From Mycolicibacterium aurum (GTDB lineage Bacteria > Actinomycetota > Actinomycetes > Mycobacteriales > Mycobacteriaceae), in the NCBI GenBank assembly GCA_900078775.1, contig LT549889.1:4464001-4528000 (forward strand): 64,000 nucleotides of DNA, given 5' to 3'. Of the stretch, positions 8,330-17,453 are shown one piece after another. The first letter of the stretch is position 1. Every line of letters begins with the position of its first letter. A program made the position numbers and the translations under genes. Below the pieces are notes generated by a model. That model did no database searches, was not told where the DNA came from, and saw only the letters and a program-made list of their open reading frames with translations.

Positions 8330-8982
8330 CGGGCACCGGCCTTCGCGCGCGGGCGCCGGTCCCAGGGGGCGAGTGCCTTGCCCGCCAACAGGATCAGCGT
8401 GTCGATCACCACCGCCACCACGAAGATGGCGATGATGCCCGCGATGATCTGCCCGCTCTTGTTGGCCTGGTACCCCTCGGTGAACCAGGTGCCCAGCCCG
8501 CCGATGCCGATCACCGAGCCCACCGACACCATCGAGATGTTGGTCACCGCCACCACCCGCAGACTCGCGATTAGCACCGGGATGGCCAGCGGTAGTTCGA
8601 CTTTGACGATCCGGGTGAGCGGTCGGTAGCCGACGGCGGTGGCCGCGTCGAGTACATCGGACGGGACTGCGTCCAGCGCCTCGGGGACCGCGCGCACCAG
8701 CAGGGCGGTGGTGTAGAGCGTCAGCGCCACGATGACGTTCGCCTCGTCCAGGATGCGGGTCGGGATGATCAGCGGCAGCACCACGAACAACGCCAGCGAC
8801 GGGATGGTGAACACGATGCTGGCGATCACGGTGACGATCCGGCGCGGCGCGGTGCTGCGCTGGATCACCGCACCGACGGGCACCGCGATGAGCAGTCCCA
8901 ACAGGATCGGCACCAGCGACAGTCGCAGGTGGATCAGCGTCAGCGTCCACGCGTCGTCGAGGTGGGTCAGCAGATACGTCAT
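8326..8982 (-). CDS. proW: ABC transporter permease ProW, quaternary amine uptake
   Basis: A 218-residue permease, the second membrane subunit beside ProZ. It has five to six hydrophobic segments, the IPSLALFVVLP signature of the OpuBB/ProW family and the EAA loop DAATAVGYRPLTRIVKVELP at residues about 115-135. It lies 6 nt downstream of the ATPase gene and overlaps proZ by 4 nt. The matching of two permease genes with one ATPase and one lipoprotein is the OpuC arrangement. Equivalent to Rv3757c. Confidence 0.92.
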   Translation of the reverse strand: MTYLLTHLDDAWTLTLIHLRLSLVPILLGLLIAVPVGAVIQRSTAPRRIVTVIASIVFTIPSLALFVVLPLIIPTRILDEANVIVALTLYTTALLVRAVPEALDAVPSDVLDAATAVGYRPLTRIVKVELPLAIPVLIASLRVVAVTNISMVSVGSVIGIGGLGTWFTEGYQANKSGQIIAGIIAIFVVAVVIDTLILLAGKALAPWDRRPRAKAGAR

Positions 8983-8988
8983 GCGCCC

Positions 8989-10095
8989 CTACCCGACCTT
9001 GGGAACCCGGCGGCGCTGCCGCAGCGCCGCCAGCACGTCGTCGGCCTGCACCCCGCCCACCAGTCGGCCGTCGTCGTCGACCGCCACGCCGAGGCCGGAC
9101 GGCGAGGACAGCGCGGCGTCCAACGCTTGGCGCAGGCTGCCGCCGGGCCGGAAGAACGATCCCCCGCCGATGGTGCTGTCGTAGAGGCTGCTGCCCTTGC
9201 GGTGTACCTCGACGCCCTCGGCGTTGATCCACGCGAACGGCTTTCCGTCCCGGATCACCAGCGCCCAGTCCCCGGTGGCCAACCGTAACCTGTCGATGTC
9301 GCCCTCGGCGACCTCGCGGATGTCGTGCAGCGGTAGACCGTCGGAGTCGAAAAACTGCAGGCCGCGGTATCCGCGGTCGGCGCCGACGAACCCGGATACC
9401 AGTTCATTGGCCGGGTTCGAGAGCACGAAGTCCGGGTCGGCGTACTGCTGCAGCACCCCGCCGCGGCCGAACACCGCCACCTTGTCCCCGAGCTTGACCG
9501 CCTCGTCGATATCGTGCGTGACGAAGACGATCGTCTTGCGCAATTCGCTTTGCAGCCGCAGGATCTCGGTCTGCAGCTCCTCGCGCACCACCGGGTCGAC
9601 GGCGCTGAACGGCTCGTCCATCAGCAGGATCGGCGGGTCCGCCGCCAGTGCCCGGGCGACCCCCACCCGCTGTTGCTGACCTCCGGACAACTGTGACGGA
9701 TAGCGTTGGGCCAGTTTGGGATCCAGCCCGACGCGGTCCAGGACCTGCAGCGCGGCCCGCCGCGCGCTGCGCCGCGACTCCCCCTTGAGCACCGGGACGG
9801 TGGCGACATTGTCGACCACCCGCTGATGCGGCATCAGGCCCGCGCTCTGGATCACGTAGCCGATACCGAGCCGCAGCTTGACCGGGTCCACCTTGGTGAC
9901 GTCCTTGCCGTCGACTTTGAGCGTGCCCGAGGTCGGCTCGATCATCCGGTTGATCATCCGCATCGAGGTGGTCTTGCCGCAGCCCGACGGCCCGACGAAG
10001 GCAACCAGGGTGCCCTCCGGGATGTCGAGGGTGAGGTCGTCGACGGCGACGGTACCGTCCGGGTACTTCTTGGTGACGTTGCTGAACGTGATCAT
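8989..10095 (-). CDS. proV: ABC transporter ATPase ProV
   Basis: A 368-residue ATPase energising the betaine-type importer. Walker A is GPSGCGKTT (residues about 36-44), signature LSGGQQQRVGVA, Walker B ILLMDEPFSAVD, H-loop FVTHDIDEA. Residues about 255-360 form a C-terminal region with LRLATGDWALVIRDGKPFA and LGVAVDDDGRLVGGV, which look like two CBS-type motifs, the ionic-strength or nucleotide sensor seen in OpuA/ProV proteins. ATG 10095 starts directly with MITFSNVTKKYPDG. It lies 7 nt after proX. Confidence 0.93.
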   Translation of the reverse strand: MITFSNVTKKYPDGTVAVDDLTLDIPEGTLVAFVGPSGCGKTTSMRMINRMIEPTSGTLKVDGKDVTKVDPVKLRLGIGYVIQSAGLMPHQRVVDNVATVPVLKGESRRSARRAALQVLDRVGLDPKLAQRYPSQLSGGQQQRVGVARALAADPPILLMDEPFSAVDPVVREELQTEILRLQSELRKTIVFVTHDIDEAVKLGDKVAVFGRGGVLQQYADPDFVLSNPANELVSGFVGADRGYRGLQFFDSDGLPLHDIREVAEGDIDRLRLATGDWALVIRDGKPFAWINAEGVEVHRKGSSLYDSTIGGGSFFRPGGSLRQALDAALSSPSGLGVAVDDDGRLVGGVQADDVLAALRQRRRVPKVG

Positions 10096-10102
10096 CGCGT
10101 CC

Positions 10103-11044
10103 TCACTTACCCGGCAGCGGTTGGTCGAAACCGTGTTCGGCGATCCAGCTTTCGGCCGCCTCGTCGGGGTCCACCCCTTCGTTGCCCTCCACCGAGGTGT
10201 TCAGTTCGATCAGTGCCTCGGTGGTCAGCGCGGCGCTCACCGCGTCCAGCACCCTCTTCAGGTCGGTGGACATCTTCTGGGAGGCGACCAGCGGCACCAC
10301 GTTCGCGGCGAGGAAGACACTCTCCGGGTCCTCCAGCACCACCAGATTGCTCTTCTCGATGGCCGGTGAGGTGCTGAAGATGTTGGCGGCGGTGACGGTT
10401 CCACCGGTCAACGCCTGCACGGTGGCGGGCCCGCCGCCGTCGCTGATCGCGATGAAGTTGGCCGGCGAGATGTCCAGCCCGTACTTCTCCTTCAGCCCGA
10501 CCAGCCCGGTGACGCGGGTCTGAAACTCCGAGGGCCCACCGACTTTCACCTCCGGGGACCGGGCGGCGAGGTCGGCGATGGACGTCAGGTTCCAGCGCTG
10601 CGCGGTCTCCTGCGACACCGCCAGGGTGTCCTTGTCCTCGGCGGGTGAGGGATACAGGATCGACAGATCGCCGGGCAGGGCCTGAAGCAGTGCGAGCAGC
10701 ACCGCATCCGAGGTGGTCGCGGTCGCCTCCTCGTCGAAGTACTGCAGCAGGTTGCCGGTGTATTCCGGGATCAGGTCGATCGAATGATCCTGCACCGCCG
10801 GGATATAGGTCTCCCGGCTGCCGATGCCGAACTGTCGTTTCACGCTGAAACCGTTGGCCTCCAAGGCCTGTGCGTAGATCTCGGCGATGATCTTCGATTC
10901 GGTGAAGTCGGCCGAGCCGACCGTGATGGTCTTCAGGTCACCGGATATCTCACCGCCGCCCAGCGGATTGGAGCTTCCGCAACCTGCGGCCAGCAGGGTG
11001 AGCAAAGCAGTGCAGACGACGATCAACGTGCGGATGCTGCGCAT
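10103..11044 (-). CDS. proX: Substrate-binding lipoprotein ProX
   Basis: A 313-residue lipoprotein that captures the osmoprotectant outside the membrane for ProVWZ. It has a lipoprotein signal with lipobox LAAGC (Cys at about residue 22), then the OpuAC-family region ITVGSADFTESKIIAEIYAQ and DLIPEYTGNLLQYF, which carry aromatic residues that build the quaternary-amine cage in this family. ATG 11044 places the signal peptide at the N-terminus; ATG 11065 adds seven residues. First gene of the proXVWZ operon, with a 131-bp divergent region to the LapA-domain gene, where its promoter must lie. Confidence 0.92.
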   Translation of the reverse strand: MRSIRTLIVVCTALLTLLAAGCGSSNPLGGGEISGDLKTITVGSADFTESKIIAEIYAQALEANGFSVKRQFGIGSRETYIPAVQDHSIDLIPEYTGNLLQYFDEEATATTSDAVLLALLQALPGDLSILYPSPAEDKDTLAVSQETAQRWNLTSIADLAARSPEVKVGGPSEFQTRVTGLVGLKEKYGLDISPANFIAISDGGGPATVQALTGGTVTAANIFSTSPAIEKSNLVVLEDPESVFLAANVVPLVASQKMSTDLKRVLDAVSAALTTEALIELNTSVEGNEGVDPDEAAESWIAEHGFDQPLPGK

Positions 11045-11175
11045 ACCGTCCCCTCGGCCCCTCATGCGTCGATGCGTGGCAATTTCTCGACAGTAACGGG
11101 CCGTGGGGCGACATGCCGGATTTTGATTCAGCGTGAGGGGCTTTCCCGGACCGAGAAAGCAGGCAAGATGGCACC

Positions 11176-11535
11176 ATGAGCAACGATCCGTACGCGACTC
11201 CGCCCGACCCGGACTACCCGCTCGAACCCCTTGGACCCGCCGATCCCGTTCCCCCGGCGGCCCCGCCGGCAAACTCGGCGCCGAAGAAGCCGGTCAAGTT
11301 CACCCGGGCCGCCGCGCTATGGTCGGCGCTGGTGATCGGCCTACTGATCTTGATCGTGCTGCTGATCTTCATCGCGCAGAACACCGCGTCCGCACAGTTC
11401 GCGTTCCTCGGCTGGCACTGGAGCCTGCCGCTGGGGGTGGCGATCCTGGGCGCCGCGGTATGCGGCGGACTGCTCACCGTCGCCGTCGGTGCCGTCCGGA
11501 TGCTGCAGTTGCGCAGAGCCGCGAAACGCCGGTAG
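11176..11535 (+). CDS. LapA-domain (DUF1049) small membrane protein
   Basis: A 119-residue inner-membrane protein. Residues 1-42 are Pro-rich and cytosolic, followed by two hydrophobic segments (about 46-68 and 83-106) separated by AQNTASAQFAFLGWHWSLPLG, the typical LapA_dom loop with a QN start and W residues. The C-terminus is basic (LRRAAKRR). In Gram-negatives this domain occurs in LPS-assembly regulators; in mycobacteria (Rv3760 position) its role is unknown. The stop is 5 nt from the convergent kinase gene end. Confidence 0.8.
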   Translation: MSNDPYATPPDPDYPLEPLGPADPVPPAAPPANSAPKKPVKFTRAAALWSALVIGLLILIVLLIFIAQNTASAQFAFLGWHWSLPLGVAILGAAVCGGLLTVAVGAVRMLQLRRAAKRR

Positions 11536-11539
11536 CGCG

Positions 11540-12553
11540 CTACAGCGCGGCCAGGCCCTCGGCGATCAGCGGGGCGACGGCCTCGCCGACCTGCGCCGGC
11601 GCCTCCGCGCCCTCGCGGCGACGGAAGTCGATGCCGGCGGCGATGATGGCCAGCTTGAAATAGGCCAGCGCCATGTAGAACTCCCAGTTCTGCAGTTCCT
11701 GGCCGCTGGCCAGCGCGTAGCGCTGGGCCAGGTCGTCGGCCGGCGGCAGCAGGTCCGAGGTCCACGCCGCGCGCATGCCCAGCACGTCGTCGAAGTTGGG
11801 GTTGCGGTACACGCACATCAGCGCCGCATCCGAGAGCGGGTCGCCGAGGGTGGACAGCTCCCAGTCCAGCACCGCACGCACCACGGTGGGGTCGTCCGCG
11901 TCCAGGATGGTGTTGTCGATGCGGTAGTCACCGTGCACGATCGAGGCCCGCGGACTCGCCGGGATCCGTTCGGCCAGAGCAGAATGCAGGCGCTTCACAT
12001 CGGCGTCGCGGGTGTCGTCGGGCAGCCGGACGTGATCCCACTGCGAACCCCAGCGGCGCACCTGCCGTTCCAGGTAGCCGTCGGCCTTCCCGAAGTCCCC
12101 CAGCCCGACGGCCTGCGGGTCCACGGCGTGCAGATCGGCCAGCACCTTGATCAACGCGTCGACGGTCTTCTCGATCACCGCGGCGTCACCGAGCGCCGCG
12201 AGCTCGTCGGCGCTGCGGACCACCACACCCTCGACGTTCTCGACCATCTGGAACGGGGCGCCGAGCACCGAGTCGTCGTTGCGCATGGTGACCGCGCGGG
12301 CCACCGGCACGGCGCCGCCGGCCAGCGCCGCGACCACCTTGTACTCGCGGGCCATATCGTGCGCCGACGGGGTCAGCCCGTGCAGCGGCGGGCGGCGCAG
12401 CACCCACTTGGATGCGTCGTCGTATACCCGGAAGGTCAGGTTGGAGCGGCCGCCGGAGATGAGTTCGGCGCGCAGTTCCCCGGAGCGCGCCACACCCTCG
12501 GCGCGAAGGTGGCGGTCCAGTGCGTCCAGGTCCAGGCCGTCAAGATTGGTCAC
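11540..12553 (-). CDS. APH-family small-molecule kinase (Rv3761c type)
   Basis: A 337-residue aminoglycoside-phosphotransferase-fold kinase. It has ISGGRSNLTF (P-loop analogue), WVLRRPP (ATP Lys region), catalytic HGDYRIDN and metal-binding LDWELSTLGDP. This subfamily is often misnamed FadE36 because relatives sit beside, or are fused to, acyl-CoA dehydrogenases in ACAD10/11-like systems; substrates in the characterised cases are hydroxyacyl-CoAs. Here no dehydrogenase is adjacent. A second, longer paralogue lies at 27497-28594 beside one. Antibiotic resistance should not be inferred from the fold. Confidence 0.83.
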   Translation of the reverse strand: MTNLDGLDLDALDRHLRAEGVARSGELRAELISGGRSNLTFRVYDDASKWVLRRPPLHGLTPSAHDMAREYKVVAALAGGAVPVARAVTMRNDDSVLGAPFQMVENVEGVVVRSADELAALGDAAVIEKTVDALIKVLADLHAVDPQAVGLGDFGKADGYLERQVRRWGSQWDHVRLPDDTRDADVKRLHSALAERIPASPRASIVHGDYRIDNTILDADDPTVVRAVLDWELSTLGDPLSDAALMCVYRNPNFDDVLGMRAAWTSDLLPPADDLAQRYALASGQELQNWEFYMALAYFKLAIIAAGIDFRRREGAEAPAQVGEAVAPLIAEGLAAL

Positions 12554-12578
12554 GGGGAATGTCTACCAGCGGGCGCGG

Positions 12579-13184
12579 TCAGCGCGCGTTCCGGGGCAGC
12601 AGGTCCCAGACGTGCGCGGTCTCGTTGACCGCGGCGACCGACAACCTGCCTTTACGGGAGCGCAGCACCCGGGTCACCGACACATAGTCGACGTGGAAGG
12701 ACAGCAGCCGCTCGGTGCCCAGGATGTGGTGCAGCGCCACATTGATCACCCCGCCGTGACTGAACACCGCGACGGTGTCCTCGTGGTCCCCCACCGCGGC
12801 GAGGTCCTCGACGGCGGCGATGACCCGCCCGGTGAACTCGGCTTCGTCGACCGCGCTGGGCAGCTTCCCGGCCGCCAGCCGCTTCAACTCCGCAGGGTTC
12901 TCCTTCGCGATCTGCTCGATCGGCACGTAATGGCCCAGGTCGCGGTCGTACTCGGCCAGCCGCGGATCGACCTCGACCTCGAGCCCGAGCTTCTCCGCCA
13001 GCGGGCCGGCGGTCTGGATGGCGCGCCGCTGCGGGCTGCTCACCAGCCGGTTCACCGGGAACCGGGCCAGCGCATCGGGCAGCCGGCGGGACTGCTCGAT
13101 GCCCTGCTCGGAAAGCTGCGGGTCGGAGCCCTCACCGGGCTCGCTGCGCAACGGCAGCGCATGTCGGACGAGAAGGAGTTGCAC
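12579..13184 (-). CDS. Histidine phosphatase family protein
   Basis: A 201-residue phosphoglycerate mutase-like phosphatase. The N-terminus LLLVRHALP supplies the phospho-accepting His (RHA rather than the common RHG), SSPQRRAIQTA the second Arg, and VFSHGGVINVAL the second catalytic His. The substrate is a phosphorylated small molecule that cannot be named from sequence. ATG 13184 lies only 11 bp from the divergent SDR gene start, so the two promoters overlap each other's coding sequence or transcripts are leaderless. Confidence 0.85.
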   Translation of the reverse strand: MQLLLVRHALPLRSEPGEGSDPQLSEQGIEQSRRLPDALARFPVNRLVSSPQRRAIQTAGPLAEKLGLEVEVDPRLAEYDRDLGHYVPIEQIAKENPAELKRLAAGKLPSAVDEAEFTGRVIAAVEDLAAVGDHEDTVAVFSHGGVINVALHHILGTERLLSFHVDYVSVTRVLRSRKGRLSVAAVNETAHVWDLLPRNAR

Positions 13185-13195
13185 CGTGCCACCAT

Positions 13196-13960
13196 ATGGC
13201 CATGGGCTACCCGGCTGAATTGTTCGACCTCACCGACCGCGTCGTGCTGATCACCGGCGGCAGCCGGGGCCTGGGCCGGGAGATGGCGTTCGCGGCCGCC
13301 CGCTGCGGCGCGGACGTGGTCATCGCCAGCCGTAAGTACGACGCCTGCGTGGCCACCGCGGAGGAGATCACCGCCCAGACCGGGCGGGTGGCCTTCCCCT
13401 ATCAGGTGCACGTCGGGCACTGGGATGAGCTCGACGGCCTGGTCGACGCCGCCTACGACCGGTTCGGCCATGTCGACGTGCTGGTGAACAACGCCGGGAT
13501 GTCACCGTTGTACGACAAGCTGACCGACGTCTCGGAGAAGCTGTTCGACGCGGTGTTCAACCTCAACCTCAAGGGCCCGTTCCGGCTTTCCGCGCTGGTC
13601 GGCGAGCGGATGGTGGCGGCCGGCCGTGGCTCGATCGTCAACGTCAGCACGCACGGCTCGTTGCGGCCGCACCCGTCGTTCGTCCCGTACGCGGCATCCA
13701 AGGCCGGCCTGAACGCGATGACCGAGGCCCTGGCCTTGGCGTACGGCCCCACGGTGCGGGTCAACACCTTGATGCCCGGGCCGTTCCTGACCGATATCAG
13801 CGCGGCCTGGGACTTCGGTGACGAGAACCCGTTCGGCCACAGCGCCCTGCAGCGCGCCGGACAGCCGCACGAGATCGTCGGCGCCGCACTGTTTCTGATG
13901 TCGGACGCCTCCAGTTTCACCACCGGGTCCATCCTGCGGGCCGACGGCGGGATCCCCTAG
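13196..13960 (+). CDS. Short-chain dehydrogenase/reductase
   Basis: A 254-residue classical SDR. It has TGGSRGLG (residues about 20-27, cofactor loop), NNAG, active-site Ser in VSTHGS, and Tyr/Lys in YAASK, followed by a PGPF motif and the C-terminal SILRADGGIP characteristic of FabG-like SDRs. It should reduce or oxidise a carbonyl/alcohol with NAD(P)(H). Start ATG 13196; ATG 13202 is also in frame. It lies 13 bp upstream of the lipocalin gene, so the two are probably co-transcribed. Confidence 0.87.
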   Translation: MAMGYPAELFDLTDRVVLITGGSRGLGREMAFAAARCGADVVIASRKYDACVATAEEITAQTGRVAFPYQVHVGHWDELDGLVDAAYDRFGHVDVLVNNAGMSPLYDKLTDVSEKLFDAVFNLNLKGPFRLSALVGERMVAAGRGSIVNVSTHGSLRPHPSFVPYAASKAGLNAMTEALALAYGPTVRVNTLMPGPFLTDISAAWDFGDENPFGHSALQRAGQPHEIVGAALFLMSDASSFTTGSILRADGGIP

Positions 13961-13973
13961 CCATACTGGGTAG

Positions 13974-14480
13974 ATGAGTCGGCCGGCCGTCACCTCTGTC
14001 GAATCCCTCGACCTCAACCGCTACATCGGCTTGTGGTACGAGATCGGCAGACTTCCGCTCCGCTGGGAGCAGGAAGAAGCCTCGGACATCACCGCCGAGT
14101 ACACCCTGGAAGGCGACGGAAGCGTGCGTGTCGACAACCGGTGCATCGACAAGAACGGCGCACCGTCGCAGGCGATCGGCCGGGCCACCCCGGTGGCAAG
14201 CACGGCCGGCCGATTCCAGGTGTCGTTCCTTCCGGAGTTCCTGCGGTGGGTCCCGTTCACCAAGGGCGATTACTGGGTGCTCAAGATCGACGAGGCGTAC
14301 ACGGTGGCTCTGGTCGGAACCCCCGATCACAGGAACCTGTGGCTGTTGGCCCGTGATCCTTCGATCGACGAAGCCACCGAGGCGGCTTATCGCGCCGAGG
14401 CGACCCGGCAGGGGTTTGACCTCGCCCAGTGGATCACGCCGACGCAGACCGGTCGCCGGGTGACCGACGACCTGCTCTGA
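13974..14480 (+). CDS. Lipocalin-family protein (Blc-like)
   Basis: A 168-residue beta-barrel lipocalin without a signal peptide. The first structurally conserved region is YIGLWYEIGRLP (GxW motif), followed by ITAEYTLEGDGSVRVDN; YWVLKIDEAYTVALVG and LWLLARDP are the third motif with its typical Arg. Bacterial lipocalins bind lysophospholipids or other hydrophobic ligands. The absence of a leader suggests a cytosolic location. It follows the SDR gene by 13 bp and converges on the alkylsulfatase gene. Confidence 0.85.
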   Translation: MSRPAVTSVESLDLNRYIGLWYEIGRLPLRWEQEEASDITAEYTLEGDGSVRVDNRCIDKNGAPSQAIGRATPVASTAGRFQVSFLPEFLRWVPFTKGDYWVLKIDEAYTVALVGTPDHRNLWLLARDPSIDEATEAAYRAEATRQGFDLAQWITPTQTGRRVTDDLL

Positions 14481-14521
14481 AGCTGCCACCGCACAGCGCT
14501 TCCAGCGGGTACCGGTCCGAG

Positions 14522-16429
14522 CTAGGGCGTGACGATCGCGAAGTTCGGGTCGGGCCGGTCCAGCACCCCGAGCAGGGCGGCCAGCGCCCCGGTGTCACCG
14601 GTGACCTCGACACCCGGCGAGTCGGTGTCCCCGGCGGCCAGGGCCAGCAGCCGTAGCTTCGTCGCGAACGTGACGGTGGCGGTGGCGGTGGCCGGATCTG
14701 CCGGGGTGCGCCGGTGCACCAGCACCCCGTTACGCAGCGTCAGCCGGTAGTCGGCACCCAGGTCGACGAACGTCACGTCGATGGTCAGGTCGAGATCCCA
14801 AGCCCGCGGGCCGTTCACGTTGATGGCGAAGGTGTCGAAGATCTGCTCGGGGGTCAACCGGCCCAGCAGGGACGGCGACGCCGCCGTGGTGGGGGTGCCG
14901 AAGACCCCGTCGCGCAGTTCGGTGGCCCCGGACAGGAAGAAGTTGCGCCACACCGCGTTCTCGGACCCGTAGGCGAGCTGCTCGAAGGTGTCGGCATAGA
15001 GTTCCCGCGCCTCGGCGTGGTTCTGGTCGGTGAAGATGGCGTGATCCAACAGTGTTGCCGCCCAGCGGAAGTCACCCTCGTCGAAGGCGGCTCGGGCCAG
15101 GTCGACGACGGTGTCGATGCCGCCCATGGCCGCCACGTAGCGCGGTCCTGCCGCCTCCGGCGGGTGCTGCCAGAGCCGGCCCGGGTTGCCGTCGAACCAG
15201 CCCATGTAGCGCTGATAGACGGCTTTGACGTTGTGGCTGACCGACCCGTAGTAGCCGTGCGTGTGCCAGGCCTTCTCCAGTGCCGGCGGCAGCGTGAACG
15301 TCTCGGCGATCTCGATCCCGGTGAACCCCTGGTTGAGTTGCCGCAGGGTCTGGTCGTGCAGGTAGGCGTAGAGATCCCGTTGCACGGACAGGTACTCGAC
15401 GATGTCGTCGCGCCCCCAGGTCGGCCAGTGGTGCGAGGCGAACACCACGTCGGTGCGGTCGGAGAACGTGTCGATCGCCTCGGTGAGATAGCCGGCCCAG
15501 CCATGCGGGTCGCGCACCAGCGCACCCCGCAGGGTCAGCAGGTTGTGCAAGTTGTGGGTGGCGTTCTCGGCCATGCACAACGCCTTGAACTTCGGGAAGT
15601 AGAAGTGCATCTCGGCGGGGGCCTCGGTGCCGGGTGCCATCTGGAACTCGATCTCGACGCCGTCGATGGTGTGCTTCTCACCGGTGCTGCGAATGTCGAC
15701 GGTCGGCACGATCAGCGCCACCTCGCCGGTGGACGGGACCTGCCCCAGACCGCATCCGACCTGCCCCTGCGGCCCGCGCTCCAGCAGCGCCCCGTACATG
15801 TAGGACGCACGCCGGGCCATCGCGGTGCCGGCGTAGACGTTCTCCTGCACGGCGTGTTCGGTGAAGCCCTCCGGCGCCAGCACCGTGACCTCGCCGGCGT
15901 CGACCGCCTGCTGGGTGGTCACCCCCAGCACGCCACCGAAGTGGTCGACGTGGCTGTGGGTGTAGATGACCGCCCGGACCGTGCGCTCACCCCGGTGCGC
16001 CCGGTAGAGCGCCAGCGCGGCTGCCGCGGTCTCGGTGCAGACCAGTGGGTCGATGACGATGACCCCGGTGTCGCTCTCGACGAAACTGATGTTGGACAGG
16101 TCCAGACCGCGGACCTGGTAGATGCCCGGTGCGTCATCCCCCGTCGCTCCGCTCGCCCGGACCACCTCGTACAGCCCCTGTTTGGCACACAGTTGGGACT
16201 GTCGCCACAGGCTCGGGTGCACGCTGTCCGGGGCCTGCCCGGTCAGAAAGGCATACGAATCGTTGTCCCACACCACCCGGCCGTCGGCCGCGGTCACCAC
16301 GCACGGGTCCAGACGGCCGAGGAAACCCCGGTCCGCATCGGCGAAATCCCGGGTGTCCTCGAACGGCAGCACGCTGTGCCGGGCCCGGTTGGCGGCGGCG
16401 ATGGACTCGGTGGGCGGCTTGTGCTCCAT
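14522..16429 (-). CDS. Alkyl sulfatase, metallo-beta-lactamase fold (SdsA1/BDS1 type)
   Basis: A 635-residue enzyme cleaving primary or secondary alkyl sulfates (SDS-like). The MBL domain has THSHVDHFGG (residues about 160-170), the catalytic metal-binding block, then ENATHNLHNLL and SHHWPTWG, characteristic of this family. A middle dimerisation region and a C-terminal SCP2-like lipid-binding domain (DLTIDVTFVDLGADYRLTLR onward) follow. ATG 16429 (MEHKPPTE) is chosen; the upstream in-frame start at 16474 adds 15 unlike residues. No signal peptide is present. It is 76 bp downstream of the imine-reductase-like gene on the same strand. Confidence 0.92.
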   Translation of the reverse strand: MEHKPPTESIAAANRARHSVLPFEDTRDFADADRGFLGRLDPCVVTAADGRVVWDNDSYAFLTGQAPDSVHPSLWRQSQLCAKQGLYEVVRASGATGDDAPGIYQVRGLDLSNISFVESDTGVIVIDPLVCTETAAAALALYRAHRGERTVRAVIYTHSHVDHFGGVLGVTTQQAVDAGEVTVLAPEGFTEHAVQENVYAGTAMARRASYMYGALLERGPQGQVGCGLGQVPSTGEVALIVPTVDIRSTGEKHTIDGVEIEFQMAPGTEAPAEMHFYFPKFKALCMAENATHNLHNLLTLRGALVRDPHGWAGYLTEAIDTFSDRTDVVFASHHWPTWGRDDIVEYLSVQRDLYAYLHDQTLRQLNQGFTGIEIAETFTLPPALEKAWHTHGYYGSVSHNVKAVYQRYMGWFDGNPGRLWQHPPEAAGPRYVAAMGGIDTVVDLARAAFDEGDFRWAATLLDHAIFTDQNHAEARELYADTFEQLAYGSENAVWRNFFLSGATELRDGVFGTPTTAASPSLLGRLTPEQIFDTFAINVNGPRAWDLDLTIDVTFVDLGADYRLTLRNGVLVHRRTPADPATATATVTFATKLRLLALAAGDTDSPGVEVTGDTGALAALLGVLDRPDPNFAIVTP

Positions 16430-16505
16430 GCTCACGAAGATGCCATGCGGGACAGTCCACCGCGGCGGTATCACCCTGCCAGCCCGAGGCCCGACACGGT
16501 GACGT

Positions 16506-17354
16506 TCATGCCGCCCGCAATCCCTCGATGATGCGGGCGAAGCCCTCCGCGCCGTGCCCGGCGGCGATCTGCCGGTGGATGAGCCCCTGCACCACGTCGA
16601 CCACCTCGGTGCTCACCCCCTGGTCCCGGCTGGCCTCGATGATCTCGCTGATATCGGAGAACACCAGGCTCTGCTGACCGGGCGCCGTGTAGTCGCCGCC
16701 GTCGATGACGCCGGCGTACTCCGGTAGCGACTCGGCCGTCACCTGCAACCAGGGCACCGCCATCGCCGCGAACTCCGCCGCGGAGACGCCCGCCGGCGCC
16801 AGCATCGCGGCACCGTGGAAGAACCCGGCGAACATGACGTACATCGCGGACAGCAGGGCCAGGTCGTGCAGTGCGGCCATCCCGGCGTCGGTACCGAAAT
16901 ACTCGGCGGAGCCCCAGAGTTCGAGGACCGGCCGGAAGTCGTCCAGGATGTCGCGGTGGCCGCTGTAGAAGATGCGTGCTTCGGGGCTGCCGATCATCTC
17001 CGGGGTGGCCATGATGCCGCCGTCGAGATACCGGGCGCCGTGGTCTTCGGCCCAGCGGGCGAGTTCCCGGGCGCCGTCCGGCGAGGTGGTGGTGAGGTTG
17101 AGGATGCGGGTTCCGGTGAGCCGGTCGCCGATCGGGTCCAGGACATCGTGCACCGACCGATGGTCGAACAGGCAGACCACGAGCAGGTCCGCCCGCAGCG
17201 CGTCGGCGACGGTGGCGGCCACCGTGTCGAACCCGCGAGCCTTGTCCGGGTTGCGATTCCACACCGCCACGCGGTGCCCGGCCGCGACGGCGGCGCGGGC
17301 CAGTGCCGAACCCATCTCGCCGAGGCCGATGAAGCTGATCCGTGGTGAAGTCAT
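16506..17354 (-). CDS. NAD(P)-dependent oxidoreductase, imine reductase/6PGDH-like
   Basis: A 282-residue beta-hydroxyacid dehydrogenase superfamily protein. The Rossmann motif FIGLGEMGSALARA and NRNPDKA (NADP-preferring loop) are followed by LTTTSPDGARE and GGIMATPEMIG, the substrate-loop region seen in imine reductases, where the catalytic Lys of 3-hydroxyacid dehydrogenases is absent. Such proteins reduce cyclic imines or related compounds. It is divergent from the HxlR regulator gene with operator-like palindromes between them, so it is probably the regulator's target. Confidence 0.8.
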   Translation of the reverse strand: MTSPRISFIGLGEMGSALARAAVAAGHRVAVWNRNPDKARGFDTVAATVADALRADLLVVCLFDHRSVHDVLDPIGDRLTGTRILNLTTTSPDGARELARWAEDHGARYLDGGIMATPEMIGSPEARIFYSGHRDILDDFRPVLELWGSAEYFGTDAGMAALHDLALLSAMYVMFAGFFHGAAMLAPAGVSAAEFAAMAVPWLQVTAESLPEYAGVIDGGDYTAPGQQSLVFSDISEIIEASRDQGVSTEVVDVVQGLIHRQIAAGHGAEGFARIIEGLRAA

Positions 17355-17365
17355 GGCACCATCGT

Positions 17366-17379
17366 GTAAGCACGCTTAC
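17366..17379. promoter_or_regulatory. Palindrome in HxlR/imine reductase divergent region
   Basis: GTAAGC and GCTTAC flank a 2-nt centre: a perfect 6-2-6 inverted repeat 12 bp upstream of the oxidoreductase start (17354). Further AAGTA-like half-sites follow up to 17430. Candidate HxlR operator; binding is inferred. Confidence 0.4.
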
Positions 17380-17399
17380 TTTTCGACAAGTACCCACTA

Positions 17400-17420
17400 A
17401 AAGGTGCCCTACCCACCTTT
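17400..17420. promoter_or_regulatory. Second palindrome, likely HxlR operator
   Basis: AAAGGTG and CACCTTT are perfect 7-bp arms around 7 nt, lying 34 bp before the HxlR start (17454). The position suits autoregulation. The arms differ from those at 17366-17379, so only one of the two may be the real operator. Confidence 0.4.
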
Positions 17421-17453
17421 CGGTAAGTATTGGGCTCCACCGACGGAAAGAGA

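Noticed and set aside
8330..9232. Upstream extension of the proZ frame to 557 codons
   Set aside because: It runs through proW and proV in another frame with Arg/Gly-rich, family-less sequence.
11540..12553. Aminoglycoside-resistance gene
   Set aside because: The fold is shared, but the subfamily motifs match the hydroxyacyl-CoA kinase group near acyl-CoA dehydrogenases.
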